DNA of 64,000 nt from Nannocystis pusilla (lineage in GTDB: Bacteria; Myxococcota_A; Polyangia; Nannocystales; Nannocystaceae), in contig NZ_JAIRAU010000057.1 of assembly GCF_020073745.1 (NCBI RefSeq), forward strand, positions 124,001 to 188,000, read 5' to 3'. The notes beneath the pieces are model-generated. The model was given only the letters and a program-made list of their open reading frames with translations. It had not been told where the DNA came from and made no database searches. The position numbers and the translations under genes were made by a program. Position 1 is the stretch's first letter; every line of letters starts with the position of its first letter. Below are positions 17,855-27,788 of this stretch, piece by piece.

Positions 17855-18796
17855 CTACGAGTACTCGACGACTCGCTTCTTGCGCAGCTCGACGATGAGG
17901 CGCGTGAGTGCGAGGTCGTCCTGCGGGTAGGAGTCGAGGATGAACGACCAGGTCTTGCCCTCGGCGAGGTCTTGCACGACGTCGAGCTGCTCGGGCGGCA
18001 GCGTGTGCCAGCGGACGGGCGACGGCGTGACCAGCGACACCTCGGCGCCGTAGGTCGGCACGGGTGTCTTTTCGGCCAGGTGCAAGATCTCGTCCTGCTG
18101 GCGGGCCGACTCCATCAGGATGTGTTCGATCGCGCTGCGGATCTCCTGGGCCGGAGCCTGCTCGGGGGCGGCGTTCTCGAGCGCGAACGTCCCGCGCTTC
18201 CACGCCAGCATGCGCATCAGCGCCTTCTCGGGCAGCAGCGCCGCGGCGCTCTTGTCGATCGTGGCCGAGAACGCGTAGCCGTCGCGGAGGTACACGCGGC
18301 CGGTCTGCACGGTGTCGAGGTTGCGGACGTTGAGGGTCCCGGTCTTGCGGCTGGCGGCGAGCCACTGGAGCACGTCGACCAGCGGGATCTCCTCGATGCT
18401 CCCGGTCATCGAGCGGTTGGAGAAGTCGACCGTCGCCGGGGCGCGGTGCTTCTTCTCGCCCGCGCGTGGGGCGGCGCCGACCTGGCTCGGCTTGGCGACG
18501 ACCACGCTCATGAGGCTGCCGCCAATGGCGATGCGGTCGCCGGCGCGGAGGCAGTGGCGTTGGACGGCGTTTCCATTGACGAGCACGCCGTTGCGCGAGC
18601 CGAGATCGCGGACCCACACGCGCTGGCGTTCGGCGAAGAAGCGGGCGTGTTTGCGGCTCACGGCGTCGTCGGCGAGCACGAGGTCCGATTCGCTGCTACG
18701 GCCGACGATGTAGTGGTCCTTGTCGGCATCGAGGGGAAACTCTTCGCCCTTGTACTTGCCCGTCAGGAACTTGAGGACGTGAATTTCCGCACTCAT
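17855..18796 (-). CDS. FHA domain protein with DUF4388-like domain
   Basis: About 313 aa from ATG 18796 (MSAEIHVLKF). The N-terminal FHA domain (about residues 5-100) shows YIVGRSSESDLVLADDAVSR, the following KHA and DLGSRNGVLVNG, the phosphothreonine-binding signatures. The second domain (about 125-230) with GSIEEIPLVDVLQWLAASRK resembles DUF4388/PATAN, found in signalling proteins of delta-proteobacteria. The C-terminal 60 residues are helical (LDVVQDLAEGKTWSFILDSY). Such proteins read Ser/Thr kinase signals; kinase genes occur nearby but none is adjacent. The start is set by homology to FHA strand 1. Confidence 0.9.
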   Translation of the reverse strand: MSAEIHVLKFLTGKYKGEEFPLDADKDHYIVGRSSESDLVLADDAVSRKHARFFAERQRVWVRDLGSRNGVLVNGNAVQRHCLRAGDRIAIGGSLMSVVVAKPSQVGAAPRAGEKKHRAPATVDFSNRSMTGSIEEIPLVDVLQWLAASRKTGTLNVRNLDTVQTGRVYLRDGYAFSATIDKSAAALLPEKALMRMLAWKRGTFALENAAPEQAPAQEIRSAIEHILMESARQQDEILHLAEKTPVPTYGAEVSLVTPSPVRWHTLPPEQLDVVQDLAEGKTWSFILDSYPQDDLALTRLIVELRKKRVVEYS

Positions 18797-19026
18797 GAGC
18801 GCACCTGCGAGCATAGGTTTGGAGCCACACCCACGTCAACGCTGCCGCGGTGGCGGATGAGGGGGAGTCGGAGCGAGAACGGGGGTAGACAACCCGTGAC
18901 GTGGCCCACGCATGTCCTGACTTCGCGCCTCGCGGCGGAGAAGGCGCGCCTTCGTGGCCCCGTCAGCCAATAAAAGCTAGGCTTTGGCGTCGAGGTTCTC
19001 AACCCTTCACGGGTGGAGTCGAGCTC

Positions 19027-20631
19027 ATGAAGAAGCGTCCCTGGATCGGTCCCGTGAGCGCACTGGCGCTCGTGCTTTCGTTTGCTGGCGGTTGCGCGCG
19101 GGGTACCGGGGCGGGAGTGGTCCACCCCGACGAGATCCCGCGGACCGTGGCCGCTTCGCCGGCGGCCTACGAGACCGTGTACGTGCAGAGCCAGGCGTAT
19201 GCCACGCCGACCGGAGCGCCGCAGGCCAGCGGCTATGCGATCCCGGGCGAGGCGCCGGTCGACCCGGCGACGCAGACCGAGGCCAACATCGAGAACCCGC
19301 CGGGCCTGGTCGGCACCGAGACGCTGAGCGACGGGCAGCAGGTCAAGGTCGTGACGTACGTGCACACGTACCCCGAGGCGATCGAGACCTACCCGCGGGT
19401 GTGGTGGTCCGATCGTTGGTACTACAACATCAACGGCAACTTCGTCTATTACAGCCCCTTCTACAACAACTGGGTCTACTACTGGGGCCCGCCGAGCCCC
19501 CTGGTCTACGCGTGGAATTACTACTACCCGTGGGTCCCGTACTCGTACGGCTGGGGCTTCTACGGCAACGGCTGGTACTGGGGCGGCGTGGGCCACTGGG
19601 GCTACCACGCTTGGGGCATGCCGCCGTCGTATTACTACAACTACTACCCGCAGGACCCCGGTTCGGTGCGGCACACGACGCCGAGCCAGGGCGGGCCGAC
19701 GGGCAGTACGCGGCACACGATGAACGCGTCGCAGGGCGGGCCGACGGGTTCGGGCGGGATCGGCAACAAGCTCAGTCACGCGGGGGGCAACAACGGCGGC
19801 CTGGCTCCGGGGTCGAGTCGGCCGACCAACCTGACCGCGGCGCCGCAAGGCGGCATGAGTAGCGGCGTCAGCGGCGGGCGCGGGCTCGCGGCGTCCGACA
19901 ATCGAGGCGGTGGTCTCGGCCCGGGTGGAGCAGCCGCGTCGTCCAACCTGGCGGCGCCGAGCACCCGACCCAGCCAGCTGCCCAAAGGGCCAGGTTCGTG
20001 GACGGCCGGCGGCACGCGTACGGTCACCGGCGCGAGTGCGAGCTACCCGAGCATGCCGATGTCCGGCGCAGCGCGACCGGGCGGCGGTGAGAGCGGCGGG
20101 GGGCGCGGCTACCAGGCTCCGGGGTCGAGCACGCTCTCGGCCGGCGCCGCCAAGAGCTCGGGCGGCATGAACGCGACCTATCGCCCCACCTACGCGCCTC
20201 CGGGCTCGAGCGGCGGTGACCGCGGAACGATGGCGGCCGGTGCGGCCCGGCCTAGCACGGGCGGCGGCTTCGCCTCGTCGCAGGCGACCTACGTGCCCGC
20301 GACCTCGGGCTCCCGCGGCGGCCCGCGCAGCGCGACCAGCTCGTTCGGCGAGAGCGGGGGCTTCAGCGGCTCGCGCGGCACCGGCTCGACCTTCAGCGGC
20401 GGCGGCTTCAGCGGCGGAGGCAGCCGCGGCGGCTTCAGCAGCGGGGGCGGCTTCGGCGGCGGCGGAGGCTTCGGCGGCGGAGGCAGCCGCGGCAGCTTCA
20501 GCAGCGGAGGCGGCGGCGGAGGCGGAGGCTTCGGCGGCGGAGGCGGTGGGGGCTTCAGCGGAGGCGGCGGAGGCGGCGGCGGTCGTGGCGGCGGCGGTGG
20601 CTTCGGCGGCGGCGGCGGTCGCAGTCGCTGA
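19027..20631 (+). CDS. Tyr- and Gly-rich lipoprotein
   Basis: A 534-aa protein with a lipoprotein signal (ALVLSFAGGC). The N-terminal 100 residues are ordinary. Next comes an aromatic region of about 100 residues very rich in Tyr/Trp/Asn/Pro (RWYYNINGNFVYYSPFYNNW and later segments). A Gly/Ser/Thr-rich region with repeated QGGPTGS and SGG blocks follows, and the C-terminal 100 residues are nearly all Gly/Phe/Ser (FGGGGG, FSGGG). Only low-complexity structure is visible after residue 100. It may form a surface or matrix material, but that is a guess. Long imperfect 9- and 12-bp glycine repeats make this region prone to length change. Confidence 0.75.
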   Translation: MKKRPWIGPVSALALVLSFAGGCARGTGAGVVHPDEIPRTVAASPAAYETVYVQSQAYATPTGAPQASGYAIPGEAPVDPATQTEANIENPPGLVGTETLSDGQQVKVVTYVHTYPEAIETYPRVWWSDRWYYNINGNFVYYSPFYNNWVYYWGPPSPLVYAWNYYYPWVPYSYGWGFYGNGWYWGGVGHWGYHAWGMPPSYYYNYYPQDPGSVRHTTPSQGGPTGSTRHTMNASQGGPTGSGGIGNKLSHAGGNNGGLAPGSSRPTNLTAAPQGGMSSGVSGGRGLAASDNRGGGLGPGGAAASSNLAAPSTRPSQLPKGPGSWTAGGTRTVTGASASYPSMPMSGAARPGGGESGGGRGYQAPGSSTLSAGAAKSSGGMNATYRPTYAPPGSSGGDRGTMAAGAARPSTGGGFASSQATYVPATSGSRGGPRSATSSFGESGGFSGSRGTGSTFSGGGFSGGGSRGGFSSGGGFGGGGGFGGGGSRGSFSSGGGGGGGGFGGGGGGGFSGGGGGGGGRGGGGGFGGGGGRSR

Positions 20632-20635
20632 ACGA

Positions 20636-20666
20636 CGACGGCAGTGAGCGACGCTCGCTGCCGTCG
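20636..20666 (+). terminator. Strong hairpin after the Gly-rich lipoprotein gene
   Basis: A 14-bp stem with one G-T pair (CGACGGCAGTGAGC at 20636-20649; arm at 20653-20666) and a 3-nt loop lies 5 bp after the stop. No T-run follows, so termination may need Rho or serve only RNA stability. Confidence 0.6.
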
Positions 20667-20785
20667 CACAAGTCAGCACCTGGCTCGAGTCAGTTTCCAG
20701 GCGCCGATGCACGGCTCGTCGACCGAGCCGAACCGTGACGCCGTCTCGGGTCTCCCGACCCCGGCCGCACTCCTTGCCAAAGTAA

Positions 20786-20813
20786 CATGTCCCTGGGGAC
20801 AGGCAGGCTTGAG
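20786..20813. repeat. 14-bp repeat pair upstream of glyoxalase II gene
   Basis: Units CATGTCCCTGGGGA (20786) and CAGGCAGGCTTGAG (20800), with a possible diverged unit at 20772, lie 30-60 bp before the GTG start of gloB. The first unit with the next CAGG folds into a hairpin. Confidence 0.6.
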
Positions 20814-20843
20814 CCGCGAAGATGGCTCCGCTAAGACGTCCGC

Positions 20844-21587
20844 GTGCTGACGATCGAGCCGGTCCCCTGTCTGCGTGACAACTATGCGTACCTCCTGCGC
20901 GACGCGCAGAGCGGGGAGATCTGGCTGGTCGATCCGTCGGAGGCCGAGCCGCTGGCGCGGGCGATCGCGGCGAGCGGCGGACGGCTGCGGGCGATCCTCG
21001 CCACCCACCATCACCACGATCACGTCGGCGGCATCGACGAGCTCGTGCGCGGGCACGGCGACGTGTGGGTCGCCGGGCACGCCAGTGATCGCGGACGGAT
21101 CCCCGAGCAGAGCGTGTTCGTCGACGCGGCCACCGACGAGTGGCAGGACACCGGCCGCGAGCTCGTCGGGCGCAAGCTGCTCGGGCTGCACATCCCGGGG
21201 CACACGCGCGGCGCGATCGCCTGGCGGCTCGTCGGCAGCGGCGGCGAGCCCGACGACGTGTTCACGGGTGACACCCTGTTCGCCGCCGGCTGTGGTCGCC
21301 TGTTCGAAGGGACACCCGCGCAGATGCACGCCAGCCTGCAGCAGCTCGCCGCGCTCCCGCCGGCCACGCGCTTGTGGTTCGGGCACGAGTACACGGCGGC
21401 CAACCTGCGGTTCGCCGCCGTGGTCGAGCCCGACAACCGGGCGATCGCCGAGCGCGCGGCGCGGCTGTCCGGCCGCACCACGCCGACGACGGTGGCGGAC
21501 GAGCGGGCGACCAACCCGTTCGTCCGCGCCGGCTCGGTCGAGGAGCTGGCGGCGCGTCGGCGGGCCAAGGACGAGTACCGCGGCTGA
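20844..21587 (+). CDS. gloB: Hydroxyacylglutathione hydrolase (glyoxalase II)
   Basis: A 247-aa metallo-beta-lactamase-fold enzyme that hydrolyses S-lactoylglutathione to lactate and glutathione. The binuclear metal motif is THHHHDHVGG. Further ligands are in LHIPGHTRG, FTGDTLFAAGCGRLFEG and WFGHEYTAANL. The C-terminal helical domain typical of GloB is present (NPFVRAGSVEELAARRRAKD). The start is GTG 20844. In glutathione-poor organisms the same fold may use other thiols, but the C-terminal domain supports the glyoxalase II call. Confidence 0.9.
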   Translation: MLTIEPVPCLRDNYAYLLRDAQSGEIWLVDPSEAEPLARAIAASGGRLRAILATHHHHDHVGGIDELVRGHGDVWVAGHASDRGRIPEQSVFVDAATDEWQDTGRELVGRKLLGLHIPGHTRGAIAWRLVGSGGEPDDVFTGDTLFAAGCGRLFEGTPAQMHASLQQLAALPPATRLWFGHEYTAANLRFAAVVEPDNRAIAERAARLSGRTTPTTVADERATNPFVRAGSVEELAARRRAKDEYRG

Positions 21588-21623
21588 GCCGCCGCGCTCG
21601 CGCTCAGGGCGCGCGTCGAACCA

Positions 21624-21710
<87 letters not shown>

Positions 21711-21736
21711 ATAAGTGCCGGTTGTTCAGGCCGGTG

Positions 21737-21821
21737 CGGAGAGGGTGGGATTCGAACCCACGGTGGGTTGCCCCACACAAGATTTCCAATCTTGCACCTT
21801 AGACCACTCGGACACCTCTCC
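21737..21821 (-). tRNA. tRNA-Ser(GGA)
   Basis: A class II tRNA of 85 nt with acceptor GGAGAGG/CCTCTCC, anticodon stem AAGAT/ATCTT region with loop TTGGAAA (anticodon GGA), a long variable arm (TGTGGGG ... CCCACC) and T-arm GTGGGTTCGAATCCCAC. The discriminator base reads G. CCA is not encoded. It reads UCC/UCU. Confidence 0.95.
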
Positions 21822-21871
21822 GGGTGCTCTGGTTGTCGTGCTCTGTGGGGCTGTTTCTCGGGGAAGACTTG

Positions 21872-21956
21872 CGGAGAGGGTGGGATTCGAACCCACGGTG
21901 ACTTTCGCCACACCAGATTTCGAGTCTGGCACCTTCGACCACTCGGACACCTCTCC
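21872..21956 (-). tRNA. tRNA-Ser(CGA)
   Basis: An 85-nt serine tRNA with loop CTCGAAA (anticodon CGA) closed by CCAGA/TCTGG, a long variable arm, and the same acceptor and T-arm as the neighbouring tRNA-Ser(GGA). The two are clear duplicates with different anticodon arms. Discriminator G, no encoded CCA. It reads UCG. Confidence 0.95.
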
Positions 21957-21969
21957 AGGTGGCGGGGCG

Positions 21970-22005
21970 CGGACATTACCAGAAATTTTAAAAGGGTCCA
22001 GCCCT
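21970..22005 (-). promoter_or_regulatory. Possible promoter of the tRNA-Ser/SRP RNA cluster
   Basis: On the minus strand, about 15-45 bp upstream of tRNA-Ser(CGA), an AT block (TTTTAAAATTT) lies between a weak -35-like TGGACC and a weak -10-like TAATGT, 16 bp apart. It is the only AT-rich stretch nearby, but the matches to consensus are partial. Confidence 0.3.
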
Positions 22006-22117
22006 CGGACGTGGCGAGCGGGGGGCTGTGGGGGTGTTCGGCGCGGGCGGGGTGTGAGGAACGGCGCGTCTCGGCCGGCGGCGCCCGGGCGAGGAGCACG
22101 CACACTCCAGACCGGCC

Positions 22118-24160
<2,043 letters not shown>

Positions 24161-24177
24161 ACTCGCGGCGCGCGACC

Positions 24178-24459
24178 ATGCCTTACGTCGAATACGCCTG
24201 CGAAGGCCGCCTGCTGTTCCGCACCGAGACCACCGAGGACGTGCAGTTCGTCCCGCGGATCCACGAGGTCGTCGTCATCGACGACGTGCCGTACCAGGTC
24301 GTCGACGTCGAGTACTGGGCCCGCCGGCTCGGCTCCACCGACCGCCGCCTCGTCTGCCCCACCGTCTACGTGGTGCCGATCGCCGGCGTCGAGTGGGAGC
24401 AGCGGCTCGAGCGTCGAGTGCCGCGCAGCAAAGAGGGCAAGCCGCCGACGCGTTACTGA
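24178..24459 (+). CDS. Small conserved-looking protein of unknown function
   Basis: A 93-aa protein (MPYVEYACEGRLLFRTETTE), 18 bp after the DUF255 gene and so likely in its operon. It is rich in short beta-strand-like segments (IHEVVVIDDVPYQVVDVEYW) with a basic tail (RRVPRSKEGKPPTRY). No known motif is visible. Codon use fits a real gene. The stop is followed directly by a 14-bp repeat array. Confidence 0.7.
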   Translation: MPYVEYACEGRLLFRTETTEDVQFVPRIHEVVVIDDVPYQVVDVEYWARRLGSTDRRLVCPTVYVVPIAGVEWEQRLERRVPRSKEGKPPTRY

Positions 24460-24460
24460 C

Positions 24461-24544
24461 GGTGTCCCCTGGGACATGTCCCGGAGAGCATGCTCGATCG
24501 AGCATGACTGCCGGAACATGTCCGGAGGATCAGCGAGATGGAGG
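24461..24544. repeat. 14-bp repeat array abutting tRNA-Ser(TGA)
   Basis: Six units in exact register (24461, 24475, 24489, 24503, 24517, 24531). One pair has matched variant arms: CATGCTC-GATC-GAGCATG is a perfect palindrome though both arms differ from consensus. The last unit runs into the 3' end of the tRNA gene. Confidence 0.8.
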
Positions 24545-24625
24545 AGGAGGGATTCGAACCCTCGGTGCCCTTGCGAGCACGGCGGATTTCAAGTCCGCTG
24601 CCTTAAACCGCTCGGCCACTCCTCC
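24539..24625 (-). tRNA. tRNA-Ser(TGA)
   Basis: An 87-nt class II tRNA with acceptor GGAGGAG/CTCCTCC, anticodon stem GCGGA/TCCGC with loop CTTGAAA (anticodon TGA), a long variable arm and T-arm GAGGGTTCGAATCCCTC. The discriminator reads A, unlike the G of the two other serine tRNAs here, and the 3' end touches a repeat array. It reads UCA. Confidence 0.93.
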
Positions 24626-24671
24626 GGCGGGCCCGCGAGTATCGACAAGCCGGGCCCGCGCGTAAAGGGGC

Positions 24672-27600
24672 TCACGGCGCGCGCGCGAGGCGGGCCAGCG
24701 CGCGTTCCGCCTCGCGCCGGCCCGGGGCGGTCGTGGCCGCCAGGCGCAGGAACTCCTCGTAGGCCGTCCGGCTGGCGGCCACGTCGCCGTGGGCCTCGGA
24801 GGCCCGGGCCAGCCAGAGGTGCGCGTCCGGCAGCCACAGGGTCTCCGGGGCCGCGCCGCGGACCGCCCGGCCGAGGCTGACCGCGGCCTCGGCGTGCAGC
24901 TGCAGCTCGTATTCGCAGCGTCCGAGCCAGTAGTGCGCCTCTGCGAGCCCGGGCTCGAGCGCCACGGCGCGCTGCAGCTGCCGCCGGCCCTCCTCGAAGT
25001 TGGCGCGCTCGTGCAGCGCCTGCCCGAGCGCCACGAAGGCCCCCGGGAACGCCTCCGTGGCCCTGGTGACCGCGCCGAGCTCGGTGACCGCCTCCTGCGC
25101 CCGCCCCGTCTGGAGGAGCGCACGGCCGTACAGGAAGCCGGCCTCGTGGAGCGTCGGCGCCAGCTGATGCGCGCGGCGGTAGGCGGCCAGCGCCTCCTGC
25201 AGGCGACCGCCGCGCTCGGCGATCTTGCCGGCCACGAGCTCGACCTCGGCGCTCGCGTGCGCGGGCCGGCTGAGCCGCAGCTCCTGCTGCGCCAGCGCCG
25301 GCTCGCCGCGGGCCAGCAGCACCTTGGCCTTCAGCAGGTGCCCCTCCCACGACCCCGGGCTGCGCAGCAAGATCTGGTCGGTCAGCGACTCCGCCGCCTC
25401 GACCGCCCCCTGGGCCAGGCGCAGGCGAGCGATCGCCAGCACCGTCTCGTCGGGCGCCCGCACGTCGCTCAAATGCGGCTGCACCATCGCCTCGAGCTGC
25501 CGCAGCTCACCTGACTGAATGTACAGTCGACTCAGCGGCCCGAGCAGCCCGGCGAACCCGCCCGTGCGCTCGTTCACCGCCAGCAGGTCGACCCGGCCGG
25601 CGTCGGCGCGGGCCGTCTCGAGCGCCAGCACGCCGCGTCGCAGCTGCGCCGCGTTGTCGTCGCAGTCCGTCGCGAGCGCGCGGTCGAGCGCGTTGATCGC
25701 CTCGTCGCGCCGGCCGAGCTCGGCCTGCAAGTTGGCCGCCGCCAGCGCCAGCGCGCGCAGGTCGGCGCGCGCGCTCTCCGTCGGGTCGTGGCCGCGCCCA
25801 TCGAGCAGCTTCTCGAGCAACTTCAGCGTGTCCTCGCGCGGACGCAGGCGCGCGTACTCGACGGCGGCGCGCACGTGCGCCGGCGTGGCCGTCGCCGCGG
25901 CGTGGAACTGCCGCGCCGCGTCCTCGGTGTTGCCGGCCAGCAGCGCCAGGCGACCGCGCAGGAACGTCGACTCGAGCAGCGTCAGCGGCTCGGCCGCGAG
26001 CTTCTCGATCGATTTGGTCGCCGCGCTCTCGTTGCTCGCCCGCAGCGCCAGCTCGGCCTGGAGGATCTGCGCCTCGCGGTCGTCCGGGGCGTCGCGCAGC
26101 CGCGCCGTCAGACCCTGCTGCGCGCGTGCCAGCTCGTCGGCCCCGATCAGCACCCGCAGCGACGCGTGCACCACCTCCGGGTCGCGCGGCGCCAGCTTGA
26201 TCGCCTCGTCGGCCCAGTACACGCTGCGCGACACCTCGACCGACGCCGCCGCCACCCGGGCGTGTCGCACCAGCACGCGCGCCTGGTGCACGTCGCTCAC
26301 CCCCGGCTCCCGCACCAGCGCCTCGAGCCGCTTGCGCGCCTCCGCCAGCCGGCCGCGGGCGATCAGCGCGTCCACCAGGAGCAGCTGGAGCGCCGGCCGC
26401 TGCGGCTGTCGGTCCGCGGCGTCGCGCAGCGGGTCGAGCGACGCTCGGCGATCTTTCGCCAGCTCGGCGGCGAAGCTCAACCACCGGGCCGTTTGATCGC
26501 CTGGCCGCAAGGACATGGCCTCCGAGGCATGTTCCGAGGCGGCCTTGTGGTCGCCGACGGCCAGGGCCAGCAGGCCGCGGTAGAGCGCCACCCCGGGTTC
26601 GGCCGCTGCGGCCAACAAGGTCTGCGCCTTGCGGTGGTCGCCCTCGGCGAGGGCGGCCAGGGCCCGGACCCGCTCCGCGCGGTCGTTCTCGCGGCCCGCG
26701 GTGGCGGCCAGCCACACCGCGGCCTGCGAGGCGCGCACCGGATCTGGCCCATAGCGCAGGTGGATCCGCAGCGCCGCCTCGGCCCGGCCGAGTGGGTCGT
26801 CGGTCTGCTCCGCGACCGTCATCGCCGCGAGGTAGCCGTCCATCGTGTCGTCGTCGAACAGCGCGGCGAGCCGCTCGTCGCGCTCGTGGATCGCCGCCGA
26901 ATCGGACAGCGCCTGCGACGCGTACGAGCCGGCGACCAGCGACACCTCCTGCGCCCGGCTGTAGTAGAACCACCAGCACGCCGCCAGCGCCGCGAACAGC
27001 CCGACCAGGCCCGCGTAGGCCAGCGCGCCCGGCTCCGGGGTCACCGGTGCCACGATCACCGTCGGCCGCCGCGACTGCAACTGCGGCCGGGGTGGGGGCA
27101 GCGGCGCGTCCGGCTGGGTCGGCAGCTCGCGGGTCTCGGCCTTGATGTCGGCGAGGTCGACCTCGACGTCGTCCGACCGCGAGACCGCCCGCGCCGTCAC
27201 CGTCGACATCTCGCTGAGGTGCGGCAGGTCGAGCTCGGCGCTGTTCTCGAGGTCGCGGCTGTCGAGCGGCGACACCGCCATCCGCGGCACCTCGATGCGC
27301 GGCAGCGTGAACGGCCGCGTGGTCGACACCGGCGCCGGCAGGTCGTCCTCGCCGCTGCCGGCCTCCGGCGAGGGCTGCGACGGCGGCCGCGACGTCGGCG
27401 CGCTCGGAGCGTTGGCCTGCTCCCCCGGCGGCCGGTCCCCGACCAGCGTCGGCGGCACGAAGAACCCCTCGATCGGCGCCTCGGCCGGCGTCTTGCGGAT
27501 GCTGCCGATCGGCGTCCCCGGCAGCGGCAGCGCCGTCAGCCGCGGCAGGATCACCCGCCCGGCCTCCTCGGGCGGCGCCTGCGTCGGCGTCCCGCAGTTG

Positions 27601-27692
27601 GGGCAGCGCTCGAACACCGCCCCGGCCTCGAACACGAACGCGCACTTGCGGCACGCGGGCGGGCTCGGCGGCGTGGGAGGCGAATCGGCCAT
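24672..27692 (-). CDS. Large zinc-ribbon, single-pass membrane TPR protein
   Basis: A 1006-aa protein from ATG 27692 (MADSPPTPPSPPACRKCAF). An N-terminal zinc ribbon (C14, C17, C30, C33) is followed by about 200 disordered Pro/Asp/Ala-rich residues and one transmembrane helix (LAYAGLVGLFAALAACWWFY). Roughly 750 residues of TPR-like helices follow outside (repeated patterns such as LGRRDEAINALDRALATDCD and EGRRQLQRAVALEPGLAEAH). The architecture suggests an envelope scaffold or adventurous-motility-like TPR protein, but no specific family is recognised. It diverges from the HD phosphohydrolase gene over 96 bp. Confidence 0.85.
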   Translation of the reverse strand: MADSPPTPPSPPACRKCAFVFEAGAVFERCPNCGTPTQAPPEEAGRVILPRLTALPLPGTPIGSIRKTPAEAPIEGFFVPPTLVGDRPPGEQANAPSAPTSRPPSQPSPEAGSGEDDLPAPVSTTRPFTLPRIEVPRMAVSPLDSRDLENSAELDLPHLSEMSTVTARAVSRSDDVEVDLADIKAETRELPTQPDAPLPPPRPQLQSRRPTVIVAPVTPEPGALAYAGLVGLFAALAACWWFYYSRAQEVSLVAGSYASQALSDSAAIHERDERLAALFDDDTMDGYLAAMTVAEQTDDPLGRAEAALRIHLRYGPDPVRASQAAVWLAATAGRENDRAERVRALAALAEGDHRKAQTLLAAAAEPGVALYRGLLALAVGDHKAASEHASEAMSLRPGDQTARWLSFAAELAKDRRASLDPLRDAADRQPQRPALQLLLVDALIARGRLAEARKRLEALVREPGVSDVHQARVLVRHARVAAASVEVSRSVYWADEAIKLAPRDPEVVHASLRVLIGADELARAQQGLTARLRDAPDDREAQILQAELALRASNESAATKSIEKLAAEPLTLLESTFLRGRLALLAGNTEDAARQFHAAATATPAHVRAAVEYARLRPREDTLKLLEKLLDGRGHDPTESARADLRALALAAANLQAELGRRDEAINALDRALATDCDDNAAQLRRGVLALETARADAGRVDLLAVNERTGGFAGLLGPLSRLYIQSGELRQLEAMVQPHLSDVRAPDETVLAIARLRLAQGAVEAAESLTDQILLRSPGSWEGHLLKAKVLLARGEPALAQQELRLSRPAHASAEVELVAGKIAERGGRLQEALAAYRRAHQLAPTLHEAGFLYGRALLQTGRAQEAVTELGAVTRATEAFPGAFVALGQALHERANFEEGRRQLQRAVALEPGLAEAHYWLGRCEYELQLHAEAAVSLGRAVRGAAPETLWLPDAHLWLARASEAHGDVAASRTAYEEFLRLAATTAPGRREAERALARLARAP
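26500..26541. repeat. 14-bp repeat units inside the TPR gene
   Basis: Units at 26500 (CCTGGCCGCAAGGA), 26514 and 26528, encoding the turn around EAMSLRPGDQTARW between TPR helices. Confidence 0.45.
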
Positions 27693-27788
27693 ATCGGGCG
27701 CGGCGCGCAGGATATCACGCCCTCCCCGCACCGACTCGCCGCCCGCCCGGATCGCCAGCCGCTCGCGCCTGCAGTAGGCTCCGCCGCG

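Noticed and set aside
18967..18977. CCAATAAAAGC shared by 18967 and 21621 as a common promoter element
   Set aside because: At 21621 it is the reverse complement of the SRP RNA terminator tail; the copy at 18967 has no similar context.
21299..21326. A 14-bp unit-like pair in gloB (CCTGTTCGAAGGGA then CACCC)
   Set aside because: It coincides with the conserved GCGRLFEG motif, so the match is explained by protein conservation.
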